A DNA stretch of 18,585 nucleotides from Acidobacteriota bacterium (GTDB lineage: Bacteria; Acidobacteriota; Terriglobia; Bryobacterales; Bryobacteraceae). The DNA is taken from NCBI GenBank assembly GCA_023436715.1, contig JAEZIJ010000077.1, positions 1 to 18,585 of the forward strand, written 5' to 3'. The position numbers were made by a program, and so were the translations under genes. This document shows positions 11,512 to 18,460 of this stretch, piece after piece (within the stretch, counting starts at the first letter, position 1; every line of letters starts with the position of its first letter). The notes beneath the pieces are model-generated. The model saw only the letters and a program-made list of their open reading frames with translations. It searched no databases and was not told where the DNA came from.

Positions 11512-12036
11512 TCACTCCGCGGTCTTGCGCCGGAAAATCGCTATGGCTTCGATTTCCACCAGCAGGTCCGGCCGGCACAGGTGCGCCTGAATGCCGGTCG
11601 ATGCGGGCAGCGGGTCAAGTCCCTGGGCCGTGTAGAAGGCAGTGCGCTCCTCGTTGAACGCGGCGTAGTCCCGGTCGATGTCGCGCAGGTAGCAGGTAGT
11701 GCGAACGATGTCCTTCCACGTCGCACCCTCGGCCTCGAGCAGTCCCGTAATGTTGTCGAAGGTCCGGCGCGTCTGTGCCCGGAAATCTCCCGGGAACCGG
11801 GTCTCGCCATTCGTGCCGATGCTGGCGGTCCCGGAAATCAGCAGGATGGAAAAATTGCCGAGATCAAGCCGCAATCCGCGGGAGAAAGAGCTCGGACGGG
11901 CGTAATCGTACGCCTCGTTCAGAACCTTGAGGTTGGTGATCGCCTTTTTGACCAGATTGGCGTCTGTTGTGGCGCATTCCATCAGGAGTTCTTCCATTCT
12001 CATAAGGTTTCCCTGAAGCTGTTGATAGCTCATCAT
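11512..12036 (-). CDS. RidA/YjgF/chorismatase-like family protein
   Basis: A 174-residue soluble protein of the Rid (YjgF/YER057c/UK114) superfamily. The Rid fold starts near residue 50: ISGTASIGTNGE, then GDFRAQTRRTFDNITGLLEAEGATWKDIV, and the C-terminal CRPDLLVEIEAIAIF at about 154-168. The arginine there matches the substrate-binding arginine of imine-deaminating RidA. An N-terminal extension of about 45 residues is unusual for plain RidA. It has no signal peptide, the only product of the operon that stays in the cytoplasm. Start choice is uncertain: ATG at 12036 (listed) has no clear Shine-Dalgarno, while ATG at 12003 (residue 12) has AGGG seven bases upstream. It is the first gene of the - strand operon, seven bases before the HzsA-like gene. 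Its substrate and link to the cytochromes are unknown. Confidence 0.78.
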   Translation of the reverse strand: MMSYQQLQGNLMRMEELLMECATTDANLVKKAITNLKVLNEAYDYARPSSFSRGLRLDLGNFSILLISGTASIGTNGETRFPGDFRAQTRRTFDNITGLLEAEGATWKDIVRTTCYLRDIDRDYAAFNEERTAFYTAQGLDPLPASTGIQAHLCRPDLLVEIEAIAIFRRKTAE

Positions 12037-12078
12037 TTATAGCATCAGATCCCAAAGACGAAAATACTGCGAACATAG

Positions 12079-12094
12079 TAGTAGAAATCTACTA
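12079..12094. promoter_or_regulatory. Perfect 16-bp palindrome, candidate repressor operator
   Basis: TAGTAGA and TCTACTA flank two central A bases, giving TAGTAGAAATCTACTA. It lies 43 bp upstream of the first gene of the cytochrome operon, in the only gap where its promoter can be. The half-site layout (7 bp, 2-bp spacer) resembles operators of BlaI/MecI-type winged-helix repressors (TACTACA/TGTAGTA-like), but the bases differ, so the regulator family is inference. No regulator gene is in the window. Confidence 0.5.
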
Positions 12095-12100
12095 GGGAGT

Positions 12101-12122
12101 GGACAGGCCAGGATGCCTGTCC
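12101..12122. repeat. REP-like hairpin in the divergent intergenic region
   Basis: The perfect 8-bp arms are GGACAGGC (12101-12108) and GCCTGTCC (12115-12122), with loop CAGGAT. The core ACAGGC/GCCTGT matches the inverted repeat at 9797-9818. There is no T-tract on either side, so a dispersed repeat is more likely than a terminator. Confidence 0.6.
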
Positions 12123-12195
12123 CATGCCATTTGCGGCGGATGCGCGCGGCAAGGCACTATAGTAAATACCACCTGCGATTCGGTAGGAGACCTGC

Positions 12196-13743
12196 ATGTC
12201 CGACAAAGTAGACATCTTTGACACCACCTTGAGAGACGGCGAACAGGCGGCCGGCACCCGGCTCGGCCGCAGGGACAAGCTCACCGTCGCGAGGCAGTTG
12301 GCCCGGCTGAAAGTGGACATTATCGAAGCCGGCTATCCCGCCTCTTCGCCGGAGGACTTTGAGGCCGTGCAGCTCATCTCGCGCGAGATCAAGGGAGCAA
12401 CCATCTGCGCCTTGTCCCGCGCGGTCCCGAGCGATATCGAGGCATGCGGAAAGGCGCTCGCCAAAGCGAAGCGGCCGCGCATCCACACAGGGATCGGCGT
12501 CTCGGACATCCACATCATGGGGAAGTTCAGGGATGCCCGCTACGGCAGCGACCTCGGCGAGAAGAAGGTCAAGATTCTGAAGATGGCCGCGGAGGCCGTG
12601 AAGCTGGCGAAGTCGCACGCCGACGATGTCCAGTTCTATGCCGAGGACGCGGGCCGGGCCGATCCCGGGTACCTTTTCGAGATGCTCGAAGCGGTGATCG
12701 ACGCAGGCGCCACCGTCGTGAACATTCCCGACACGACGGGCTATTCCGTCCCCGAACAATTCGGCGATCTCATCCGGGCGATCAAGGAGAAGGTTCGCAA
12801 CATCGGCCGTGTGAAGATCAGCGTTCATTGCCACAACGATTTGGGCATGGCCGTGGCCAACGCGCTCGCCGGCGTGAAGAACGGCGCTCGCCAGGTGGAA
12901 GGTACCATTAACGGCATCGGCGAGAGGGCGGGCAACGCGGCGCTGGAAGAAGTCGTGATGGGGCTCCGGACGCGCGGCGATTATTTCAAGGTCCACACGG
13001 GGATCGAGACTCGTGAATTCTGGCGCACCAGCCGGCTGGTGGCCGACATGCTGGGCATAGCTGTCCCGGCGAACAAGGCGGTGGTCGGTGGGAACGCGTT
13101 CTCGCACAGTTCCGGGATCCACGTGGACGGATTCCTGAAGGATCGCGAGACCTACGAAATCATGCGGCCGGAAGACGTGGGCGTAGCGGAAAGCCGTGTG
13201 GTGCTGACGGCGCGCACCGGACGGGCAGGCTTGCGGGACCGCCTCGAGAAGCTCGGCTACAACCTGTCGCAAGAGGAACTGGACCAGACTTACCAGCGGT
13301 TCCTGTTTGTCGCGGACAAGAAGCAGGAGGTCTTCGACGAGGACCTCATCGCGATTCTGCACGACGAGCTTCGTCCGGTGCCCGAGGTCTACCAGCTCGA
13401 TTACCTGCACATCTACAGCGGCACATCCGCCATCCCGACCGCGACGGTCAGGTTGCGTGTGAAGGGCGAGGTGAAGCAGGGCGCGTCGATCGGCGACGGC
13501 CCCGTCGATGCAGTGTGCCGGGCCATTTCGGAGGTTACCGGCAGCGCGGCCAGGTTGTCGCGATACGACATCCGGGCGGTGACAAGCGGCACGGAAGCCA
13601 TGGGCGAGGTGACCGCGCAGCTCGAACACGATGGCCTCCGGGTGATGGGGCGGGGCGCTTCGACAGACGTGATCGAAGCAAGCGCCAAAGCTTATATCGA
13701 CGGGCTGAATAAGCTCGCCAACGTCGGCGCGAAGCGCGGCTGA
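12196..13743 (+). CDS. leuA: 2-isopropylmalate synthase
   Basis: A 515-residue cytoplasmic enzyme that condenses acetyl-CoA with 2-oxoisovalerate, the first step of leucine synthesis. The TIM barrel shows FDTTLRDGEQ (8-17, catalytic Arg13 and metal Asp14), HCHNDLG (211-217, metal histidines) and NGIGERAGNAALEEV (239-253). SGIHVDG (306-312) follows; many LeuA proteins have GIHQDG, and homocitrate synthases can also show HVDG. The C-terminal regulatory LeuA dimer domain lies at about 395-510, with SGTSAIPTATVRL and the final EASAKAYIDGLNKL, as in leucine-inhibited enzymes. The length matches the ~510-residue bacterial type. The start is ATG at 12196 with AGGAGA (12185-12190) five bases before it. 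Other leu genes are not adjacent in the window. Citramalate or homocitrate synthase is the main alternative; the GERAGN phrase and the C-terminal domain favour LeuA. Confidence 0.88.
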   Translation: MSDKVDIFDTTLRDGEQAAGTRLGRRDKLTVARQLARLKVDIIEAGYPASSPEDFEAVQLISREIKGATICALSRAVPSDIEACGKALAKAKRPRIHTGIGVSDIHIMGKFRDARYGSDLGEKKVKILKMAAEAVKLAKSHADDVQFYAEDAGRADPGYLFEMLEAVIDAGATVVNIPDTTGYSVPEQFGDLIRAIKEKVRNIGRVKISVHCHNDLGMAVANALAGVKNGARQVEGTINGIGERAGNAALEEVVMGLRTRGDYFKVHTGIETREFWRTSRLVADMLGIAVPANKAVVGGNAFSHSSGIHVDGFLKDRETYEIMRPEDVGVAESRVVLTARTGRAGLRDRLEKLGYNLSQEELDQTYQRFLFVADKKQEVFDEDLIAILHDELRPVPEVYQLDYLHIYSGTSAIPTATVRLRVKGEVKQGASIGDGPVDAVCRAISEVTGSAARLSRYDIRAVTSGTEAMGEVTAQLEHDGLRVMGRGASTDVIEASAKAYIDGLNKLANVGAKRG

Positions 13744-14001
13744 CGCTGGCCGCGGCGTCCGCAGAGGCGTATGCCGTTCGCAGCAGAACGCGCTTCAGCG
13801 AGTTGGGCCCAGACCCAGGGTCGGCACACCACTAGCCCCACAGCGGCGCTGACGTGATTGCGAGAGCTTTCCCCGATAACCGCGTAGCCATACCCCCCTC
13901 CTGATTCCAGCATAAGCTCGGCTACGCTAACTCTGTCCTGTACTCTCGATAGGCGATAGCATGAAGGCAGGCATTGAGACCGTCGGAAACACGGAGGGGC
14001 G
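13744..14001. other. Intergenic region between leuA and the site-2 protease gene
   Basis: No gene is recognised. An inverted repeat, GCGTAGCC (13882-13889) and GGCTACGC (13920-13927), has a 30-base spacer, and a small CGTTC/GAACG hairpin sits around 13774-13790. Neither has a T-tract. A strong Shine-Dalgarno, GGAGGGG (13993-13999), precedes the next gene's ATG. The - strand frame here is open, but its predicted residues look like shadow coding. Confidence 0.45.
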
Positions 14002-15210
14002 ATGTTCGGAAGACGGGTCACGTTATTCAAACTGTTCGGGTTTGAGGTCCGCATCGACGCCAGTTGGCTGATCGTCGCGGCGCTTGTCGTATGGTCGCTC
14101 TCGCTCGGCATGTTCCCGTACTGGTATCCGGGGCTGTCGATGGGAACCTATTTGTGGATGGGGGTAGCAGGCGCAGCCGGCCTGTTCCTGTCCATCATCG
14201 TGCATGAGCTGTTCCACTCCCTCGTGGCCCGGCGATACGGCCTGCCGATGCGGGGCATAACGCTTTTTGTTTTCGGCGGCATCGCGGAGATGGAACAGGA
14301 GCCGCGGAGCGCGAAGGCTGAGTTCCTGATAGCCATCGCCGGTCCGCTCGCCAGCATCGGCATTGGATTCGTCTTCTACGGACTGGCTTTGGCGGGCCGC
14401 CACGCGTGGCCCATCCCGGCTCTGGGTATCGTCGCGTATCTCGCCTGGATCAACTGGATCCTTGCGGGCTTCAACCTGATTCCGGCATTCCCGCTCGACG
14501 GCGGCCGCGTGCTGCGGGCTGCGCTCTGGCACTTCACCGGCAACCTCCGGCGCGCTACTCGAACCGCATCCGCGATCGGCGGCGTATTCGGCGTGGTTTT
14601 GATGGTTCTCGGAGTGCTCCAGTTATTCACCGGCAATTTCATCGGCGCCGTGTGGTGGTTCCTGATCGGGCTGTTCATTCGCGGCGCTTCGCAGATGTCC
14701 TACCAGCAGATCGTCGTGCGCGGCGCGCTGGAGGGCGAGCCGGTGCGGCGCTTCATGAACACTCAACCCATCACGGTCGCTCCGAACACCTCGGTGCAGG
14801 ACTTGGTGGACGATTACGTTTACCGCTTTCACCACCGCATGTATCCCGTCGTAGGCCCTGAGCACGAACTGATTGGAAGCGTCACCACCGAACAGGTGAA
14901 GGGAGTTCCACGCAACCAATGGGGCGAACACCGGGTTCAAGAGATCGCGCAGCCGTGCTCGGCTCGGAATACGATCTCGCCGGATGATGACGCCGCCGCT
15001 GTGCTCTCGAAAATGAGCAAGACCGGGAACAGCCGGCTCATGGTGGTGGAACAGGGGCGCCTGCTCGCGCTCGTGTCGTCGAGAGACCTGACCCGGTTCC
15101 TGTCCACCAAACTCGAACTCGAGGGCTCTGACGTCGGCGAGGCCCCCGCGATCGAGATACCGAAGAGTGAGGAAGAGCGGCAGGACAAGACCCGCACAGC
15201 CGGCGGCTAA
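14002..15210 (+). CDS. Site-2 protease family M50 metalloprotease with CBS domain pair
   Basis: A 402-residue membrane zinc protease of the S2P/SpoIVFB branch that carries cytoplasmic CBS domains. The transmembrane catalytic part is residues about 15-230. HELFH (68-72) is the HExxH zinc motif, with Glu69 catalytic. FNLIPAFPLDGGRVLRA (157-173) holds the third zinc ligand Asp166 in the usual NxxPxxPLDGG context. Two CBS modules follow at about 250-310 (MNTQPITVAPNTSVQDLV) and 315-370 (NTISPDDDAAAVLSKM), and would bind adenine nucleotides to gate activity. A charged tail of about 30 residues closes the protein. The start is well supported by GGAGGGG three to nine bases upstream. The family cleaves membrane-embedded substrates such as anti-sigma factors; the target here is unknown. 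The stop is eight bases from the convergent sulfatase stop. Confidence 0.9.
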   Translation: MFGRRVTLFKLFGFEVRIDASWLIVAALVVWSLSLGMFPYWYPGLSMGTYLWMGVAGAAGLFLSIIVHELFHSLVARRYGLPMRGITLFVFGGIAEMEQEPRSAKAEFLIAIAGPLASIGIGFVFYGLALAGRHAWPIPALGIVAYLAWINWILAGFNLIPAFPLDGGRVLRAALWHFTGNLRRATRTASAIGGVFGVVLMVLGVLQLFTGNFIGAVWWFLIGLFIRGASQMSYQQIVVRGALEGEPVRRFMNTQPITVAPNTSVQDLVDDYVYRFHHRMYPVVGPEHELIGSVTTEQVKGVPRNQWGEHRVQEIAQPCSARNTISPDDDAAAVLSKMSKTGNSRLMVVEQGRLLALVSSRDLTRFLSTKLELEGSDVGEAPAIEIPKSEEERQDKTRTAGG

Positions 15211-15218
15211 CCGCTCCC

Positions 15219-16739
15219 TTACTCCCGCGGAAGGTATCGCGGCGCCCCGTAGCGGTTCGGCGCCTCCCCAATCGAGTTTCGAGCTTTCACGTCGCCGTAA
15301 GGGTCCTCGAACTTCGACATCATACGGTAAAGCCGCCCGCGCATCTCCGATACCACGCTTCGGGAGGCCGCGTCCGCGACAGCGTTGTGCATCTCTTCAG
15401 GATCTCTTTCGAGATCATAGAGCTCGTCATAATCGAAGCCGTTGAAGACGTACTTGAAACGCTCCGTGATCGCGATCCGCTGCGTGTAGAGGAATTCGCC
15501 GCCATAGTAAGCGCAGAGCAGTTCGTCCGCCCAATCCGTGCGTGACGGATTTTCGAGCAGCGGCTGGAGCGCGCGCCCGTCCGCATAGGGCATCTTCTCC
15601 GCCCCGGCCGCTTCGACGTAGGTGTGGGCGAGGTCGTGCGTCTGTACCAGGCGCGCCGTGCGCGAGCCGGGCTTCACCATCCCGGGCCAGCGAACGATCA
15701 TCGGCACGCGGTAGCACTCCTCGTAAGGAATCCAGCCCTTGATCCACATCCGGTGCGCGCCAACCATATCGCCGTGGTCGGTCGTATAGACTACGAGCGT
15801 GTTGTCCGCCTGACCGGTCTTATCGAGCGCGTCGAGAATGCGGCCTACCTGCGCATCGAGCTGCTCCGTGTAGGCATAGTAATGGGCGCGACCCTGCCGG
15901 TAGTCCTCTTCAGTCACCTTGCCCCAGCTCTCGGATTCCCGCCGATGAAGGCCGGGCTTCCCGGCGAACGCGTCCTGAAAACTGTCAGGCACTTTGATCG
16001 CGCGCGGGTCATAGCGGTCCACGTACTTCTTCAGCGGCATGTAGGGATCGTGCGGCTGGACGAAGTGCACCTCCATGTGCCACGGACTGCCCCCTTTCGC
16101 GAACCTGCTCATCATTCGGATCGCCTGCTCCGCCTGCCGGTATTCAGGCGTGGCTTCTTCCGGGCCTTCGCGGTAGCCCCACATCGTGAACGGCTCGCTT
16201 CCCGGCCAGCGCATCTGCCGGACCGGTACCCCCTTCAGTTGCTCTTTCGGCCGCTCCACGCCGTCGGGATTCAGATCGTATTTCGCGAGCGCTTGAGGCC
16301 AGCAGCCTTGCACTCCCGCGCCCTCGTGGAATCCGAAGTCGAACGGCGTGCGGACCCAGGATGCGTGCCACTTGCCGACGTAGCCCAGGTGATAACCGGC
16401 GTCGCGCAGTCTCTGGGAATACAGCACAACGTCCGGGTTCATGTCGCGGTGTACCGAAGGCGAGGAGTGGATCTGGTTGTAGACTCCGTTGTGCCAGTGG
16501 TATGCGCCGGAGAGGATCATGGCCCGCGCCGGACAGCACACCGCCGAAGGTGTGTACGCCCGTTCAAAGAGCATTCCGCCCGATGCAAGGCGGTTCAGAT
16601 TCGGCGTGCGACATTCCGAACGGCCCGCAATCGTGCCCCACTGCTGCTGGTCCGACATGATGTGCAAAATGTTCGGCCGCTTCGTGGGCCGCAATCCGGC
16701 CGCGGCGGCGCCGGACATGAATTCCCTTCTGTTCAACAT
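15219..16739 (-). CDS. Sulfatase of the alkaline phosphatase superfamily
   Basis: A 506-residue type I sulfatase that hydrolyses sulfate esters. Near the start, RPNILHIMSDQQ supplies metal-binding Asp30. The formylglycine motif is CCPARAMILSG (68-78), of the C-x-P-x-R type, with Cys68 the likely residue oxidised to formylglycine. GYVGKWHASW, VHFVQPHDPY and TTDHGDMVGAH are further conserved active-site blocks. The N-terminus MLNRREFMSGAAAAGL has a Tat-like RRxF, but the hydrophobic stretch after it is very short before RPTKRPN, so export is uncertain. An in-frame ATG four codons upstream (16751) is possible; I chose 16739 because relatives begin with NRREF. It is divergent from the Memo/AMMECR1 gene, with about 60 bases between, and convergent with the protease gene. 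No maturase or polysaccharide lyase gene is nearby, so the substrate is open. Confidence 0.9.
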   Translation of the reverse strand: MLNRREFMSGAAAAGLRPTKRPNILHIMSDQQQWGTIAGRSECRTPNLNRLASGGMLFERAYTPSAVCCPARAMILSGAYHWHNGVYNQIHSSPSVHRDMNPDVVLYSQRLRDAGYHLGYVGKWHASWVRTPFDFGFHEGAGVQGCWPQALAKYDLNPDGVERPKEQLKGVPVRQMRWPGSEPFTMWGYREGPEEATPEYRQAEQAIRMMSRFAKGGSPWHMEVHFVQPHDPYMPLKKYVDRYDPRAIKVPDSFQDAFAGKPGLHRRESESWGKVTEEDYRQGRAHYYAYTEQLDAQVGRILDALDKTGQADNTLVVYTTDHGDMVGAHRMWIKGWIPYEECYRVPMIVRWPGMVKPGSRTARLVQTHDLAHTYVEAAGAEKMPYADGRALQPLLENPSRTDWADELLCAYYGGEFLYTQRIAITERFKYVFNGFDYDELYDLERDPEEMHNAVADAASRSVVSEMRGRLYRMMSKFEDPYGDVKARNSIGEAPNRYGAPRYLPRE

Positions 16740-16798
16740 AGCGTCCAGCATACGCCAGAGTGCGGCAGCACGCGCGTGCTATAAGTGAGGTGAATTGC

Positions 16799-18271
16799 AT
16801 GAGAAAGCAACACCTGGGGCGGGTACTTGCGCTCGCCGTCGCGCTGACAGCCACGGCTTCCGCGGAGAAGGTGAGGCAGCCCACGGTTGCCGGTGCATTT
16901 TATCCGGCGGATGCGGGCGAACTGCGGAAGACAGTCGATGACCTTCTGGCCCGGGCGGGCCCTGCCACGGTTCGGGATTCCATCGTCGCTCTCATCGCAC
17001 CGCACGCCGGCTATCCCTATTCGGGCGCCGTTGCGGCCCGCGCGTATGCGCTGGTGAAGGGGCGCAAGCCGGATCGCATTGTAGTCATCGCGCCGTCGCA
17101 CGTCGAGGCCTTTCCATTCACCTCGATCTACGATGGCGATGCCTATCGAACGCCGCTCGGCACGGTGCCGGTCGACAAAGCATTCGCGGAGAAACTGGCC
17201 TCCGCCGATCCTTCCATGAAGCTATCAACCCGCGGCCACGCACCCGTTCGGGACCGTGGCGAGCACGCCGTCGAAGTACAACTTCCGTTTCTCCAGCGCA
17301 CGTTCGGCGATTTCAAGCTTGTACCGATTATGATGGGAGACCAGAACTACGCGGCTTGCCGCGCGCTCGGCGTGGCGCTCGCGAAGCTGGCTCGCGGTTC
17401 GGACACACTAATCGTCGCCAGTTCGGACCTCTCGCATTTCCACTCCTACGATGAGGCGGTGAAGCTCGATCGCAAGGCGCTGGCGGCAATCCAGGAATGG
17501 GATTACCTGAGCATGTCGCGCAACTTCGAAGCGCGCATCTGGGAGGCGTGCGGCGGAGGCCCGATTGTCGCAGCGATGATCGCATCGGAACGATTGGGCG
17601 CGAATCAGGCTACATTGCTCCAGTACGCCAATTCGGGCGATGTCACACGGGAACGCGGGCGCGTGGTGGGGTATGGCGCCCTGGCACTGGCGAAGTCCGC
17701 CGCGCGCGCCTCGGCCGCTCCGGCGTTCTCGCTTTCGGAGCCCGACCGGGAGGAACTTCTCAAGCTCGCCAGACTGTCGGTGGAGACGGCCGTCCGCGAG
17801 CGAAAGCTGTACGACTACAACGAAGCGGCATCGCCGCCGCTCATGCAGGAGCGCGGCGCATTCGTCACCTTGAAAAAGAAAGGCGAGCTGCGCGGCTGCG
17901 TCGGATACGTCGCGCCGATGAAGCCGTTGAGCTACACGGTACGCGACGTTGCGGCTCTGGCGGCCTTACGGGATCGGCGATTCCCGCCCGTTACGCCGGC
18001 CGAACTCGGCGAGCTTCGATACGAAATATCCGTTCTCTCCCCGCTTCGCCGTGTGCTGGACGTCGGAAGTATCGAGGTCGGCCGCGACGGCCTCGTGATC
18101 CGCCGCGGTGATTCGGAGGGATTGCTGCTGCCCCAGATCCCTGTCGAACAGGGCTGGGACCGCGCGACTTTCCTCGAGCAGGCTTGCCTGAAGGCGGGGC
18201 TCCCTGCGAGCGCCTGGCGCGACGAGCGGACCGACATCTTTTCCTTCACCGCTCTCGTCTTCGGAAACTAA
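16799..18271 (+). CDS. Exported Memo-AMMECR1 fusion protein (AmmeMemoRadiSam B and A domains)
   Basis: A 490-residue two-domain protein. A Sec signal is seen at residues 1-22 (RVLALAVALTATASA). The Memo domain covers about 25-300: APHAGYPYSG with His69, APSHVEAF with His101, SSDLSHFHSY with His213, and EACGGGPIV with Cys251. These correspond to the three histidines and one cysteine of the metal site described for human MEMO1. The AMMECR1 domain covers about 315-490, with LRGCVGY (364-370), RRFPPVTPAEL and LLPQIPVEQGWDRATFLEQAC. The two domains are usually separate genes beside a radical SAM gene in the AmmeMemoRadiSam set; here they are fused and no radical SAM gene is present. The start is ATG at 16799 with GAGGTG (16787-16792) before it; the frame opens at 16760 but the extra residues would hide the signal. 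The biochemical activity is unknown. Confidence 0.9.
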   Translation: MRKQHLGRVLALAVALTATASAEKVRQPTVAGAFYPADAGELRKTVDDLLARAGPATVRDSIVALIAPHAGYPYSGAVAARAYALVKGRKPDRIVVIAPSHVEAFPFTSIYDGDAYRTPLGTVPVDKAFAEKLASADPSMKLSTRGHAPVRDRGEHAVEVQLPFLQRTFGDFKLVPIMMGDQNYAACRALGVALAKLARGSDTLIVASSDLSHFHSYDEAVKLDRKALAAIQEWDYLSMSRNFEARIWEACGGGPIVAAMIASERLGANQATLLQYANSGDVTRERGRVVGYGALALAKSAARASAAPAFSLSEPDREELLKLARLSVETAVRERKLYDYNEAASPPLMQERGAFVTLKKKGELRGCVGYVAPMKPLSYTVRDVAALAALRDRRFPPVTPAELGELRYEISVLSPLRRVLDVGSIEVGRDGLVIRRGDSEGLLLPQIPVEQGWDRATFLEQACLKAGLPASAWRDERTDIFSFTALVFGN

Positions 18272-18280
18272 TCGGTTTGA

Positions 18281-18312
18281 TGCCGTTTCCGAGCCGCGAC
18301 CGCAAGGGAGTG
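18281..18312. repeat. Dispersed ~32-bp intergenic repeat, copy 1
   Basis: This copy starts TGCCGTTTCCGAGCCGCGAC and continues CGCAAGGGAGTG. It matches copy 2 at 18370-18401 at 29 of 32 positions, in the same orientation. It begins nine bases after the Memo-AMMECR1 stop codon. Confidence 0.75.
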
Positions 18313-18317
18313 CCTCA

Positions 18318-18332
18318 TGGGCCTGCGGCCCA
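18318..18332. other. Short GC hairpin between the two repeat copies
   Basis: TGGGCC and GGCCCA pair around loop TGC, a 6-bp stem. It lies 47 bases after the Memo-AMMECR1 stop and could weakly slow transcription, but it has no T-tract. It may instead be part of the repeat unit. Confidence 0.3.
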
Positions 18333-18369
18333 CCAAAGGTGATGAAAACTGTACCGGGCAGGACCGCTC

Positions 18370-18401
18370 TGCCGTTTCAGAGCCGCGACCGCGAGGGAGC
18401 G
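18370..18401. repeat. Dispersed ~32-bp intergenic repeat, copy 2
   Basis: This copy starts TGCCGTTTCAGAGCCGCGAC and continues CGCGAGGGAGCG. It is flanked by arms ACCGCTC (18363-18369) and GAGCGGT (18397-18403), so the unit can fold into a hairpin. Copy 1 is shifted by 89 bases. Confidence 0.75.
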
Positions 18402-18460
18402 GTTTGGCGGATTCGCGTGGGCGCGCCCGGTGACTTTCAACGGAGTTCGCTTGTAGTTGC

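Larger units (their letters stand above)
12037..12195. promoter_or_regulatory. Divergent control region between the operon and leuA
   Basis: This 159-bp gap must hold the promoters for both the seven-gene - strand operon and leuA. For leuA, TATAGT at 12158-12163 is a possible -10, about 33 bases before the ATG, but no good -35 is found 16-18 bases upstream of it. For the operon, several weak -10-like words overlap the palindrome at 12079-12094. The region is richer in A/T on the operon side (12040-12095) than its surroundings, as expected for a promoter. Confidence 0.45.

Noticed and set aside
12157..13629. 490-codon - strand open frame opposite leuA
   Set aside because: It lies wholly over leuA, is rich in Arg/His/Asp and shows no motif; the leuA motifs on the + strand are unambiguous.
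12196..13743. Homocitrate or citramalate synthase instead of LeuA
   Set aside because: GIHVDG and the LTARTGR variant raised the question, but NGIGERAGNAALEE and the C-terminal regulatory domain fit 2-isopropylmalate synthase better; kept as a stated alternative.
13692..14111. 139-codon - strand frame spanning the leuA-protease gap
   Set aside because: Runs across both neighbouring genes, has no recognisable domain and no ribosome site; treated as chance.
15624..16784. 386-codon + strand open frame opposite the sulfatase
   Set aside because: Shadow of the sulfatase gene; the sulfatase carries the full set of active-site motifs.
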